DNA of 29,319 bases from Alectoria sarmentosa. Taxonomy: Eukaryota; Ascomycota; Lecanoromycetes; Lecanorales; Parmeliaceae. Below are positions 1 to 10,050 of this stretch, in pieces. The notes below the pieces were generated by a model. It saw nothing but the letters and a program-made list of their open reading frames with translations, did not search any database and was not told the DNA's origin. The stretch's first letter is position 1. Every line of letters begins with the position of its first letter. The position numbers and the translations under genes were made by a program. The DNA is taken from assembly GCA_009733775.1 (NCBI GenBank), contig WOGZ01000379.1, forward strand, positions 1 through 29,319, in the 5' to 3' direction.

Positions 1-352
1 ATCGTTTCGAATAATAACATATTTAAATTAAATATATATCAATATATATACATTCAAATTTTATGATTTTTATATTATTAAAAAGTTTAAAGCAAGCTTT
101 ATAATGTGCGAAATTATGAAAAAATTATATCTTTAAGAAAATATGAGACAAAAGATGTAAAAATGAGCGCAAAGGTTTCTCGAAAACCGCTCTGCCGTTT
201 CGAATAATAACATATTTGAATTAAATATATATCGATATATATATATTCAAACTTCAAATTTTTTATATTATTGAAAAGCGTATATCGAGTTATATAATTT
301 ACGAAATTATGAAGAAATTTTATTTTTAAGAGAGTAGGGAACAAAAGATGTA
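1..352. repeat. Imperfect tandem duplication, about 193-bp unit
   Basis: The string CGTTTCGAATAATAACATAT occurs at 3 and again at 196. Similarity continues for about 150 bp through the AT dinucleotide run, a block reading GAAATTATGAARAAATT, and a block ending ACAAAAGATGTAA (near 160 and 352). The copies differ mostly by A/G and C/T changes plus small indels. Unit 1 ends with a less AT-rich segment (about 164-195) that can fold, pairing GAGC..GGTTT with AAACC..GCTC. The array may continue to the left of the window. A 76-codon minus-strand open frame across it (114-344) resembles no family I know. Confidence 0.75.
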
Positions 353-2623
353 AGATTTATACATATAAATTTTTGATGAGAAGACTCGAAAGGCTTAAAG
401 ACGTTATTTTAACGCTATTTCAAAAGGCGAAATTAAATAAAATTTATGATTAATTGCAAATATAAATTTAAGATATTTTAACTTAATTTTATCTTATTTT
501 TTTATATATACTAATAATAATAAAATGAAATAATATTAATTAAATATTATACTTTTTTTAACGTGAATTTTCTATCTTATATTATTTATATTTTATAATT
601 TATTATTTTATTTACTTAATAAAAAAGTTTATTATTTATTTTATAATTATTTTTAATTAACGTTAATTATTTTATTTTACATTTTATTTTATTTTATATA
701 TTATTTTCATTTACATAATTCTTATTTATTATTATTTTATTTTATAAAAAACATTTTATTTATTATTTCATTATTTATTTATATATTCAAATTTATTAAA
801 ATCTTTTTATAAATATACTTAATTAAATTTAAAAGATACGAAATAAAATGTTTATATAATATTAATTCGATATTTTTTATCAAAATTATAATTTCATAAT
901 TATAAATAAAATATTGAATTTTTTTGAAAATATTCGATTTAAATTTTATTTTAAAACGTATATAAATATATATATATATTCTCAATAAATAATGATTATA
1001 AAATTTTAAAATTTTAAAAATAAATAATTCAAGTTAAATTAAATTAAGCGTCGTTTTATTATTAAAAAATGATTTAAATTTAATACATTTTTCAATATTA
1101 TAATTAATCGAAGCATTTAACATATAATAAATTATTAACTTATATATTATATTAAATTCGATAAATTAATATTAAAAGCGTTCAAAACATTTTTTATAAA
1201 TAGTTATTCAGCGTATATTCTCTTTTTATTAAATTTATATTTTTATAATTATTCGATATATACTTTTTCAAATCGAGTTAATTAATATTAAAACGTTAAT
1301 TAAATATAATATAAATCTCGCACATATTCGAAATAGAATCGAAAATCTTCAAGATCTCGCGCTTTATAAAACATTATTTATATATATATTTCTTTTTTTA
1401 TATCACAATAATTTTAAGTTTTTCTTTTAACGATTAAACGAATATTAATTTTAATGCTTTCATTTTACGCGTATAGTAACATATAAATTTTCAAGATTAT
1501 ATCGTCGTTAAAGATCTTATTAAACGTTTCAAAAAAAATGAAATCGTTAAAGAGACATGAATTCGCTGTGATCGTGATGAAAAAAAGAAAAGAAATAACA
1601 AAATTATGAATAAACGAATCATCTTTAATCGATTAATTAATTGTTTTTTTAATTTCATCGCTTAACGTATTAAAATAAACGAAATTTAAATAAATTAAGC
1701 TTTTATAATAACGAATTTTATATATAATCACGATTATATTTTATTTAAAATTCATTCGATAGTACGAAAAATCGTTATAATTTAAAAACTTCAAAATATT
1801 ATTATTAATTAAACACGTTTTGATACTCAATTAAAAAAGATTATTTCGTTTTTACGCCTTAATATCGATGAATAAAATCGATTATTAAATCGTAAAACGT
1901 TTATAATGTTAAATCAAAAATTAAAAACGAAACGTTTCAATTAATGATTTTAATATAAACTTTAATATAATAATTGCACGATTAAAAGAATTAATTTATG
2001 CGTATAATTAAAAATGTAATTATATAAAAGATGATGTTTTAATTTTTTTATCGAAAATCGTTATAAAAGATTTTGAAACTTAATTATGAGATGTTAATAT
2101 CAAACGCGATATATAAAACGAATAAATATAAACTTCTTCTCTTTATAATTATCGAAATTACGATTTTTAATAAGTTCTTTTATATAAACTTTATTTTTAT
2201 AAAATCGAAATACATTTCAAATTACGTATAAATTATAAAATAATTTAAAGCGTTATACAATAAATTCGATATTTTTTATTTTAAAATATTATTAACGAAC
2301 GTTTAAGAAGCATTAATTAATATATATATTATTATTATTTTAAACGTAACGTATATGCTTTGTATTTAATATATAAAAAATAACATTATTATAAATTATA
2401 ATAAGTATTTTAATGATTAAGAGAACTTTAATAATTTGAAAAAAAAAATTAATCGTATTATGTACGCAAAAATCGAGAAGAAATTCGATTACGAATAACA
2501 TATTTTATAAACGAATTATTCAAACAAATTTTCATTTACAATTAATTACATCGTTAATTATTTGATTATTCGAAAAAAGAAATTCGTGACTTTTTAAATT
2601 AATCAAAATTTATATTTCAATAA
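353..2623. other. Gene-free degenerate AT-rich spacer
   Basis: I see no recognisable gene, RNA or repeat boundary here. It consists of poly-A/T tracts, TA-rich runs and scattered CpG-centred motifs such as ATCGTT and TTCGAA. It is probably old transposon sequence erased by RIP. The only longer open frame (779-985, minus) is Ile/Tyr/Lys-rich translation of simple AT sequence and is not claimed as a gene. Confidence 0.6.
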
Positions 2624-3717
2624 TCGCGCGATTTCGCGAGGGAAATCAAGTAATAAAAAGTTGAAGAATAAATTAAATAAGTTATTTATTAATGATTTAA
2701 AAATTGTAAATAAGATTATTAACAAAATGTTTATAAATAAACGTTATACGTATAAAATTAAGCTTGATGAAATTAAAATACGTTTTTTTAAAAATCTCAA
2801 AAAGGTTATCTTTCGAGATTTTTATATTAAAGTTTCGTCGTTTATTTTTAAATAAATGCTATTTTAATATTTAAAAATTATTAATCACGATATATAATCG
2901 TATATTAAAATCTTTATTATTATTATAAAATTATTATATACGTATATTATAAAACAACGATTGTAAAAGATAATTAAAATATTAAAGTTTAAAAATATTC
3001 ATTTTCATTAATAATTTGATAAAAATAATAATATTAATATTATTATTTAGCATAACAATGTAATCGAGCTTTTATATATCAACGAACTTATTATTATTAA
3101 ATCTTTAAATCGATTTTTAAAAGTGAAAAATAAAAAGCGTATTCGTATATAAATCTTTAAAAACTTTATTAAACGCGAATTATTTAAATTTGAGCACGTA
3201 TTACGATAACGACGATAAAAAATAATAATTATAAATAAATAATTAATTAATTAAAAGAATATAATTGTTATTAATAAGTTTTTTAAAATTATAAAAATTA
3301 TTATTATTATAAAAGAAGAAAGTGTTATACGAAATATTATACGAAATATTATATAAAATATTATACGAAAAAATATACGAATTATATAATAATTATTACG
3401 ACGACGAGATAAAAATGAAAAATTTACGATTACGTTAATATATATAAAAAGCAACGAAATTATATTCATTTTTTTTAGTTATAAGTTGTTAAGTAGTTAA
3501 TAAATAATGCATATTTAAATACGATAAACGTATTTTTAATAATAATTAAAAAAGCTTATTAATTTATTAAATGTAATTATAAAAGAATGATTAAAAGATC
3601 TTATTATTCGACGATTTAAAATCGTTTAATGTCGTTATTTTATAAGAAAAGATTTAAGAAAATTTATTTTATTATTGCATTTTTATTATTAAAACCCTCG
3701 CGATTATTTTCGCGCGA
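2624..3717. repeat. Pair of inverted CpG-rich motifs flanking 1.1 kb
   Basis: The motif TCGCGCGATTTCGCGAGGG at 2624-2642 recurs in inverted orientation at 3695-3717, where the complement reads TCGCGCGA, AAATAA, TCGCGAGGG. They enclose about 1.05 kb of AT-rich DNA containing a 64-codon + strand open frame (2661-2855) of unknown identity and a 12-bp tandem repeat. The arrangement could be the terminal inverted repeats of a decayed DNA transposon or MITE. Each motif is itself partly palindromic and I found no flanking duplication, so chance survival of CpG clusters is possible. Confidence 0.4.
3325..3372. repeat. 12-bp tandem repeat, four units
   Basis: Four head-to-tail copies of TTATACGAAATA run at 3325, 3337, 3349 and 3361. 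Unit 3 has ACG changed to ATA and the last copy ends in AAA. A 72-codon minus-strand open frame over this stretch (3251-3469) gains its repeated Ile-Ile-Phe-Arg pattern from the repeat and is not claimed as a gene. Confidence 0.75.
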
Positions 3718-3885
3718 GACTTACTTTATCTAATTAACGTCTTAATATTAATTAATTCGATTTGAGAAAATATACGTCGAACAATTATGAAAGTATACGT
3801 TTAATAAAGAAAAAGTAAACGCTAAATAATTATCTTTTTATAAAAAAGAATTCGACGAATTTAAAATTGATAATCGAATTTAAAC

Positions 3886-3890
3886 TTTAA
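3886..3890. repeat. Target-site duplication TTTAA, left copy
   Basis: The five bases TTTAA directly precede the TGTTATG start of the left LTR. The same TTTAA follows the last base of the right LTR at 12581-12585. Five base pairs is the normal duplication made by Ty3/gypsy integrase. In such AT-rich DNA one match could be chance, but it falls exactly at independently chosen LTR ends. Confidence 0.7.
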
Positions 3891-4081
3891 TGTTATGATT
3901 ATTGCAAAAGTCTTTTATAAAAGTTTTTTATAAACGCTTTTATTTAATCTAGAAAAGAACGAAGAAATTAAATTAAATTAATATTAACATCTTCACTCGT
4001 CTTTATTATTTAAATAAGATTTTAAATAAAATCAAATAAGACTTTTACACACTTTATAATTAATTATAATTAATCATTATA
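3891..4081 (+). repeat. 5' LTR of the gypsy element
   Basis: The 191-bp repeat begins TGTTATGATTATTGCAAAAG and aligns base for base with 12389-12580 except for one indel. Differences are mostly G/A and C/T transitions, as RIP makes. The shared core includes TTAATATTAACAT, CACTCGT and AAGACTTTTACACA. The inferred end TCACA is preserved in the right copy and reads TTATA here. I could not identify a convincing tRNA primer-binding site after 4081, because that stretch is reduced to A and T. Confidence 0.85.
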
Positions 4082-5149
4082 AATAATAATAACATTTTAT
4101 TATATTAATTATCGTATTCATCATTGCAATCGAATATTAATATTAAAGTTTTTTCATTAATTTATTATTATTATAACAAATTTATATCAATTTAAAGTTT
4201 ATTATAATAAGCTTTTTTGAATAATCGTTTATCGTAACATCGTTTAATATTGCTTTATTGTTTATTGTTATATCTCATTTTAATATCTTTATTATATAAA
4301 TTGCATTTCAAATTTACTCTTTCATTAATATCATAAATTATATACATTTACACGAAATTTCACACGAAGCGAACTTTATTATCAAATACATTTATGTTAA
4401 TTATATTCGTTTTAAGTCAATAATCTCTATTATTGTTATAATTATAATTCGTTTATTTAAACGTTTTATTTCAATAAAATCGCCTAAATTTTTATTTAAT
4501 TGAGTTATGAACATTATTATTTTTAAACGATCGATTCGAGTTTTCGTTGATTATATATACGATTATAAAAGCTTATCGCAATTAATAATTTACATTCGTT
4601 AATAAAACTTACTTTTTATTAAAAGCACGTCGATTTAATTAAAATTATTAATTATTTTATCTACTTCATTCATTTTAATCATTTTTATTATTATTAAAAA
4701 CATGTTTATTATCTCAACAGAAGCAATTTACGATCGACTTATAAAATCGAAATTATTCTTTATTATAAATGAAATTATTGTTTAATGAATTATTATCGAC
4801 GTTATTTAAGCAATCGTTGCTTAGATAATTGTTATTATTACATTTAAAATCGAAGTTACGAAAGTTGTTATAATTATTTCATTTATTACGACTTTATTTA
4901 TTACACGATAAAATTTAAACGAATTAAGATTTTTCGATTCGAAATACGATAATAAGATTATTTATAATAAAATTATTATTATCGAATATGCAAATAAAAG
5001 TATTTATTTTTACAACATTCATTTTTTCATTAATCGTGTTAAACAATTTATTTTTATTCGAAAAAACTTAATATATAAAAACTTATGATTATTTTTGCGT
5101 GACTTTACTTTATCATAATGAATTTTTAAACTTTTTAACATTAAACGTC

Positions 5150-6430
5150 GCATTATCAATTATGATAAAAATCTTAATGAGTGAAATAAATTATTTATCA
5201 AACGTTTCAAATAATCATCTTTTATAACTATGAAATTTTTTCTCAAAAAAATTTACATTATACGAAATGTTTTTAATAAACGTGAACTTTATAATTTTGT
5301 TCAACGTATATTATATATTGTTAAAAATGTTGAAATTAATAATGTTTATTCACAATTAAACATGATTTATACGAATATTGAATTAAATTTGAAAATGTTT
5401 TTATAACGATTTATTAAACGCTTTATTATTAATTCATTTCTCATTAAAATAAATAATCGCAAATATAAACAATAAGTTTAAGTTAATAAAAGAGTCGATT
5501 TATATCGATTTGAGAGATTATAACATTATGATAACCTTAATAATAAATAACGTTTTATTTATCAAAATCAAGATTAATACATTTTTCGTTAACCTTTTTT
5601 TTAATAATATATCGTATCGTTCAAAAAAAGATAATTATCAAGATTTTTTTCGACTTAATTACGAAAGTAATAATTTTTATAACGATGATAATAAATCTTT
5701 CATAATAAAATTCTTGTTTTTATCAAAACCTTCGTTGAATTCTTTTTATTAAAATAATGTTAATAAATTTTAACACTTATAACAATATTAATTATATTAA
5801 TTACGATAATAAAATCAATCTTTATTTGATAAATCATCGTTATAAATCACAAGCGTTAACGAAAACGCAAATCAATTTTTTGATTAAAGAATATTTACGA
5901 ATTCATATTCATTAAAAAACGATTAAGATCTTAAAAATTCAATCGAAATTCGTTCAAAAAGCTTTTTATTATTATTAAAACCTATTATATTAAAAATCAA
6001 AAAAATACGTTTTTAAATAATCAAGAGAATTATCAGCAATACGAAAATGCTTTTTATTAAAATATTTTTACGAAAGACTTCGATGAATTCATTAATTACG
6101 TTATTATTAATTAAATTATTGCGAAAAATTATGACGAGCAAAACGATAAATATCAAGATAATTTTATCAAAACACATTTTATAACAAGATTCTCATTTAA
6201 GTACGAAATCATTTATCGATTTTATAAAAACACGTTCGCATCGAATAATAAACTTTATAAACATTTAATTGAATGTCTACGATAGTTTACGATATTTATC
6301 ACAAACGATCAAATAATTATAAAGCTTATTATAAACATTACACAAATAACATTCTCGATTTAAATTATTAAATTTATTGCTATAAACCGATTTATTCTTA
6401 GCCGTGCGTTTCGTGATTATCGTTTTATTA
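5150..6430 (+). pseudogene. Gag-like remnant with C2HC zinc finger
   Basis: This is the degenerate upstream half of the gag-pol frame. A stretch around 5230-5400 reads as a helical Gag-like sequence in the same phase as pol. It is followed by an Asn/Tyr-rich and probably once Pro/Ser-rich segment around 5630-5760 in another phase, implying a frameshift. At 6214-6276 a short zinc finger precedes the protease: Tyr-Arg-Phe-Tyr in place of Cys-X2-Cys, then FASNNKLYKHLIEC with the His and final Cys kept. A stop (TAG) follows at 6283. This finger-then-protease arrangement is typical of a large group of fungal gypsy elements. The start of gag is not visible; 4082-5149 probably holds its N-terminus but shows only scattered coding character. 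Confidence 0.6.
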
Positions 6431-6608
6431 CGATAAAAATGTTATTAATTTATCAAAATCGCTTATACAAATTTTGTTTTGATATTAAATACATTATATC
6501 ATTAATCGATCGTGCTTTTTTCAATAAAATTATCGAAAAAAAAGGTTTTTATATTAATATCAAAAAGATCTTTTTAATTATAATATGTGAATTAAATATA
6601 AAAAAGTA

Positions 6609-6613
6609 TAATG
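6609..6613. repeat. Target-site duplication TAATG of the solo LTR
   Basis: TAATG at 6609-6613 is repeated at 6777-6781, immediately outside the TG and CA ends of the 163-bp solo LTR. The five-base length matches LTR-retrotransposon integration. Confidence 0.8.
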
Positions 6614-6776
6614 TGTTATGATTTCATTTTACCTTCTCAGTACGCGGCCCGATTGAGTTTAGCGCGGCTTGACATTGTCTACATATTCCGCCTTCACAGC
6701 ATATAAATCTCTTCATAGCTATTATTTCGTGCATATCGAAATACAAGCATTTAGCATTATTTTCGATTCTCTGACA
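6614..6776 (+). mobile_element. Solo LTR, little affected by RIP
   Basis: A 163-bp segment begins TGTTATGATT, ends CTGACA and is flanked by TAATG on both sides. Its base composition is strikingly different: I count about 40 percent G+C across 6631-6782, with CpA and TpG freely present, inside a host element that is nearly all A/T. It contains TATAAAT at 6702, as an LTR promoter would. Excision with one duplication rejoins the protease in frame. The first ten bases equal those of the host element's LTR, but the rest differs, so it belongs to a distinct family. It probably inserted after the host was mutated, or was too short to be recognised by RIP. A 67-codon Cys-rich minus-strand open frame crossing it is a by-product. 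Confidence 0.85.
6702..6708 (+). promoter_or_regulatory. TATA box of the solo LTR
   Basis: TATAAAT sits 88 bases into the solo LTR, in a segment of ordinary base composition, where the U3 promoter of a short fungal LTR is expected. In the surrounding AT-rich DNA such a match would mean nothing. Here the local G+C makes it notable, but function is only inferred. Confidence 0.45.
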
Positions 6777-7499
6777 TAATGCATATAAATATGTTATTAT
6801 TTTTATATATATATTTATCATTAACAAAAACGATAACGTCGCATTAATTCGTCGAAAAATTTACATTGTTAATGATTTTTTTATTAAAACATTCATCGAC
6901 ATTAACATTATAAAATTCGAAACAATTATTCTCGACACGAATAAAAATCTAATTATTATTAAATTATATAATTTATTTTAAATTTTAATGTTTATAACAA
7001 TAAAAAGTTTAAAAATTAACGTTATTATTAAAAATAAGACACGCTATTTAATATTAATATATATTTTTTAATCGTATTTATTAAACATATCGCTTTATCA
7101 TCAAAATAAAATCTCATTTTTAAATTAAATTAATTAAACGCTCTCACAATATCAACAAATATCGTTAATAATAACTTATTAAATTAAATATCACAATGTA
7201 TAACGACATTAATTTATTAATCACATTTATTAAACACGCACGATTTAATAAAATATTTAAATACAAAATATAAAAATGTTTTCAAATTGATTTAAAACAC
7301 GTTTTTTTAATAAATAAATCATTTAAAAAGAATAAATCAAAGTTTTTAATTAAGCAAACTATTAAAACATTATTATATATAATTATAACCTTTAACATTA
7401 CGATTATTCTTAACATCGAATTTATTCATCATATTAATATTATTATTTATAAAAACGTTATAATTATCGCAACGATTGTCGACGTTATAAATATTTTTT

Positions 7500-8480
7500 T
7501 TAATTTATAAAAGAACATTAACAACGTCACGAACATATCAAAAAATTAATAAATAAAAATTTCGTTTATAAATAATTAAACAGACGTTTATAAAGATAAT
7601 TAAACACGTGTTTATTTTATTAATATTAAAAATAAACAAATAATAAATGAGACATTCGATAAATTATATAATAAAATTATATAAAATGAATTATTATAAG
7701 CATATTTTTCTTTTTCTCATATTTTATCATTTAAAAAAACATTATTAATAAATTTAAAAATTATATAATCGTTAATATTAAAATATTAAATAAAATCACG
7801 ATATTAAATGTTTATTTTATATTTATATAAGTAGAAATCCTCGCGTTATTGAAAAATGTTATTCATATTTTTATTATCGATGCAATTACATTTTTTTATC
7901 AATAGTAAATATAACGTTATTATTAACATCGTTTTATTATCTTATTTTATTGTGATTAAAAAAGCTTCAATATATTAATAATGAATTATCATAATTTATT
8001 CGTTTATATACAAAAAATAATTAACAAAATTCTTCACTCATTTCGTCATTTTTATAAAATATATATAAATAACATTATTATCTTCTCAATATCGTTAAAA
8101 AAGCATTTAAGATATCTTAATTTAATCTTTTAAATATTATCAAATATAAACTTTTATTTAACTTTTATTAAAGCTTTTTTCGAATATTTCTTTACATAAT
8201 TATTAAATTAACATATCGATATTTTAAATTTAATTATTTTTGAAGATAAATTAACAATTATTCGTAATTTCGAATTTTTATATATTTTAACATTTTTGAA
8301 ACAATATCTCGAAATGACAAATTATTTTAAACAATACGTGTTTTATTACATTATTATTGCTTAACTTTTATAAAAACGAAAAACATTTTTAAATCGTAAT
8401 TGTAAAAGCATTATAAAAAGCGCTCACAAATCGAAAACTCGCAAAACATATTTATAAACGCCTATTTTAAAGAAATTAAA
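7500..8480 (+). pseudogene. Reverse transcriptase remnant of pol
   Basis: In one phase, VNIKILNKITILNVY (from 7771) corresponds to the fungal gypsy block V(D/N)(I/Y)RALNKIT.PDVYP. IIDAITFFYQ (7873-7902) corresponds to STIDAxSFFYQW, with Trp now a stop. YINNIIIFS (8062-8088) is the catalytic YIDDIIIFS with both Asp codons GAT changed to AAT. Downstream, KKHLRYLN and an EDKLTIIRNFEF block at about 8240-8285 match the thumb and connection region. The spacing between motifs keeps frame, so damage is almost purely by transitions, mainly G to A on this strand. Loss of both catalytic aspartates and several stops abolish activity. The N-terminal limit is approximate. Confidence 0.88.
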
Positions 8481-9039
8481 TGCGTATCATCAATTGCAAA
8501 AAAAATTCGTTATTATTATAATATTATATTATTATAATTTTATTAAACAATTATATATCGATTTCGATATTAATAAGAAATTTGATTTTAAAACGCATAT
8601 TTATTATATCAAAACAAATAATTTTTTATTATAAAAATTTTTTATTTTAGCGAAATCTATCGTAATTATCGAAACATTTAAACAAAAATTTATATAATTC
8701 ATTTTTTTCCTAAACAAGCAATTTACGTTAATAAAAACTCGATATTAATCGATCGAATTAAAAATAATTAACATTATATAAATAATGAAAAAGATTCGTT
8801 ATTTAATTAAGATTATTATCAAAATCATCATAATTTATATTAATCATTTCGCGATTATTAATATCGTACGTTAAAATAATATAAATATTACGTTTATTAA
8901 AAAGCTTAATCTTCGTTTCATACGTGTTTTAAAATATTTATAACGTTTTCGCATTAAATTAAAATATAAATCGAATAACATCAATATCGTATTTGATATC
9001 TTTTATTTAAACCCTTCGCGAAGATTTAAAACTATAATA
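8481..9039 (+). pseudogene. RNase H remnant of pol
   Basis: The phase continues unchanged from the reverse transcriptase. IDFDINKKFDF at 8557-8589 resembles the first catalytic Asp block of gypsy RNase H (D-A-S-x-x-G-F-G), with the Gly codons lost. KLNLRFIRVLKYL at 8902-8940 and KSNNINIVFDIFYL at 8968-9009 correspond to the conserved C-terminal blocks (LxLRL.RASEYLQ.. and KPGKxNIVPDALSRL). The changes are those expected of RIP, for example Pro-Gly to Ser-Asn and Ala-Leu-Ser-Arg to Ile-Phe-Tyr. The frame runs open to about 9039, where the minisatellite-bearing insertion begins. Confidence 0.75.
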
Positions 9040-9153
9040 TAACGATTGTTTAATAATTGTATATTTATTTTAAATATACATCGAATATACATCGATTGAA
9101 AAACGATTTAAAAACTCGATATGTGATTGAGACTTTTTGAAAGAAGTTATATA

Positions 9154-9553
9154 ATCACAGATTCATGATTATCGCAATCACATATTCATAATCATCGCAG
9201 TCACATATTTATGATTATCGCAGTTATAAACCATTTATGGTTATCGCAATCACATATTCATGATTATCGTAGTTACAGATCACTCATGATCATCGCAGTC
9301 ACAAATCATTCATGATTATCGCAATCACATATTCATGACCATCGCAGTCACATATTTATAGTCATCGCAATCATATATTCATAACCATCGCGATTATAAA
9401 TTCATGATCATCGCAATCACATATTCGTGATCATCGCAGTTATATATTCATGATCATCGCAATCACATATTCGTGATTATCGCAATTATATATTCATAAT
9501 CATCGCAATTATAAACTCATAATCATCGCAATCACATATTTATAACTGCTACA
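9154..9553 (+). repeat. 23-bp minisatellite, 17 units
   Basis: Seventeen consecutive units have the consensus ATCACATATTCATGATTATC followed by GCA. Fourteen units are 23 bp, and three (the fourth, sixth and seventh) are 26 bp with three extra bases in the middle. Variation is mostly C/T and A/G. Every unit has a TCG or similar core except the last, which has decayed. The unit is not a multiple of three and translates with stops, so it is not coding. Confidence 0.92.
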
Positions 9554-9589
9554 ATTACATAATCATCGTTATCGTAATAATTATAATTA

Positions 9590-9859
9590 TGTGATTATAG
9601 TGAATATAGTTATAATCATGATTGCAATGAGTACGATTATGATTATAATTATAATAAATACGATCATAATTATATAAATACAATAAGTATAATTATAATT
9701 ATATAAATATAATAAATATAATCATGATCATATGATTATAAAGAATACGATTATAATTATATGATTATAATAAATACGATTATGAGTATGTGATTGCAAT
9801 GAATATAATTATAAATATATAATTACGATAATCACGAATATATGATAAAAATAAATATG
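9590..9859 (-). repeat. Inverted, diverged companion minisatellite (29-bp units)
   Basis: Units of about 29 bp have the approximate form ATGATTATAATAAATACGAT followed by TATAATTAT, with good examples at about 9741-9827. The next unit (ATAATTACGATAATCACGAATAT, about 9820-9842) is 23 bp and matches the reverse complement of the neighbouring array's unit at 19 of 23 positions. Another unit starts GTGATTGCAATGAATAT, also close to that complement. I therefore read this as the same satellite in reverse orientation, expanded with a longer period. Unit edges in the first third are uncertain. Confidence 0.75.
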
Positions 9860-9865
9860 TGTTAA

Positions 9866-9945
9866 TTAAAAAACCAAAAAACGGTTGTTTAATGATTAAT
9901 TAATCAATAACGTTGTAAAGGTTATTCAATCGCTTTTGGTTTTAA
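9866..9945. repeat. Imperfect inverted repeat (possible stem-loop)
   Basis: TTAAAAAACCAAAAAACGGTTG (9866-9887, quoted as TTAAAAAACC plus AAAAAACGGTTG) resembles the complement of 9927-9945, which reads TTAAAACCAAAAGCGATTG. About 40 bases lie between. It sits just outside the inverted minisatellite. The arms are A-rich, so part of the pairing is trivial. Confidence 0.4.
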
Positions 9946-9976
9946 GAAAGGCGTTGGGTTTTTTGATTGATTGAAT

Positions 9977-10020
9977 AACGATTGAACAACGATTGAACAA
10001 CGATTGAACAACGATTGTAT
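9977..10020 (+). repeat. 11-bp tandem repeat, four units
   Basis: AACGATTGAAC is repeated at 9977, 9988 and 9999, with a fourth copy at 10010 ending in TAT. The AACGATTG core also appears at 9041 in the left terminal inverted repeat of the insertion, suggesting these belong to one structure. A 92-codon minus-strand open frame (9942-10220) running over it is not claimed as a gene. Confidence 0.85.
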
Positions 10021-10050
10021 AATCGATGAAAAACTGTTAAATAATCGTTA

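Larger units (their letters stand above)
6431..6930 (+). pseudogene. Retropepsin (aspartic protease) remnant of pol
   Basis: At 6478-6522 the frame reads FDIKYIISLIDRAFF, matching the fungal gypsy retropepsin pattern (C/V)LDTGCSxSLIDRAFL. The catalytic Asp survives at 6481-6483, but Thr-Gly has become Ile-Lys. The domain is split by the solo LTR at 6614-6776. Translation resumes at 6782 and reaches NVALIRRKIYIVND at 6838, equivalent to the conserved IRREIHIVDDL block that ends the protease. Removing 168 bp (the LTR plus one target duplication) joins the halves in the same frame. The missing active-site residues and downstream stops make it non-functional. Confidence 0.8.
9040..10050. mobile_element. 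Foldback-like insertion built of minisatellites
   Basis: About 1 kb separates the end of RNase H from the start of integrase, far more than the short linker of related elements. Its ends form an imperfect inverted repeat: TAACGATTGTTTAATAATTG at 9040 against the complement of 10030-10050, 17 of 21 positions over the full arm. Inside lie a 23-bp array (9154-9553) and a second array (9590-9859) that includes the same unit in reverse orientation, with the switch near the centre. Tandem subrepeats forming inverted arms are the hallmark of foldback-type transposons. Taking out these 1,011 bp leaves an uninterrupted frame from about 9001 to 10251. No target duplication is clear, so the exact ends and the transposon interpretation are inference. 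Confidence 0.5.

Noticed and set aside
6630..6790. G+C-rich island considered as a tRNA, rRNA fragment or other RNA gene.
   Set aside because: No cloverleaf or rRNA core sequence is visible, and TG...CA ends with direct duplications show an LTR.
6624..6827. A 67-codon minus-strand open frame with several Cys (CCEGGICRQC), looking like a small zinc-binding protein.
   Set aside because: It is the antisense of the solo LTR plus flank. The G+C island, the TAATG duplications and the in-frame repair of the sense-strand protease explain it better.
9154..9859. Regular short repeats considered as a CRISPR array.
   Set aside because: Units abut without unique spacers, units vary along their whole length, and the setting is eukaryotic.
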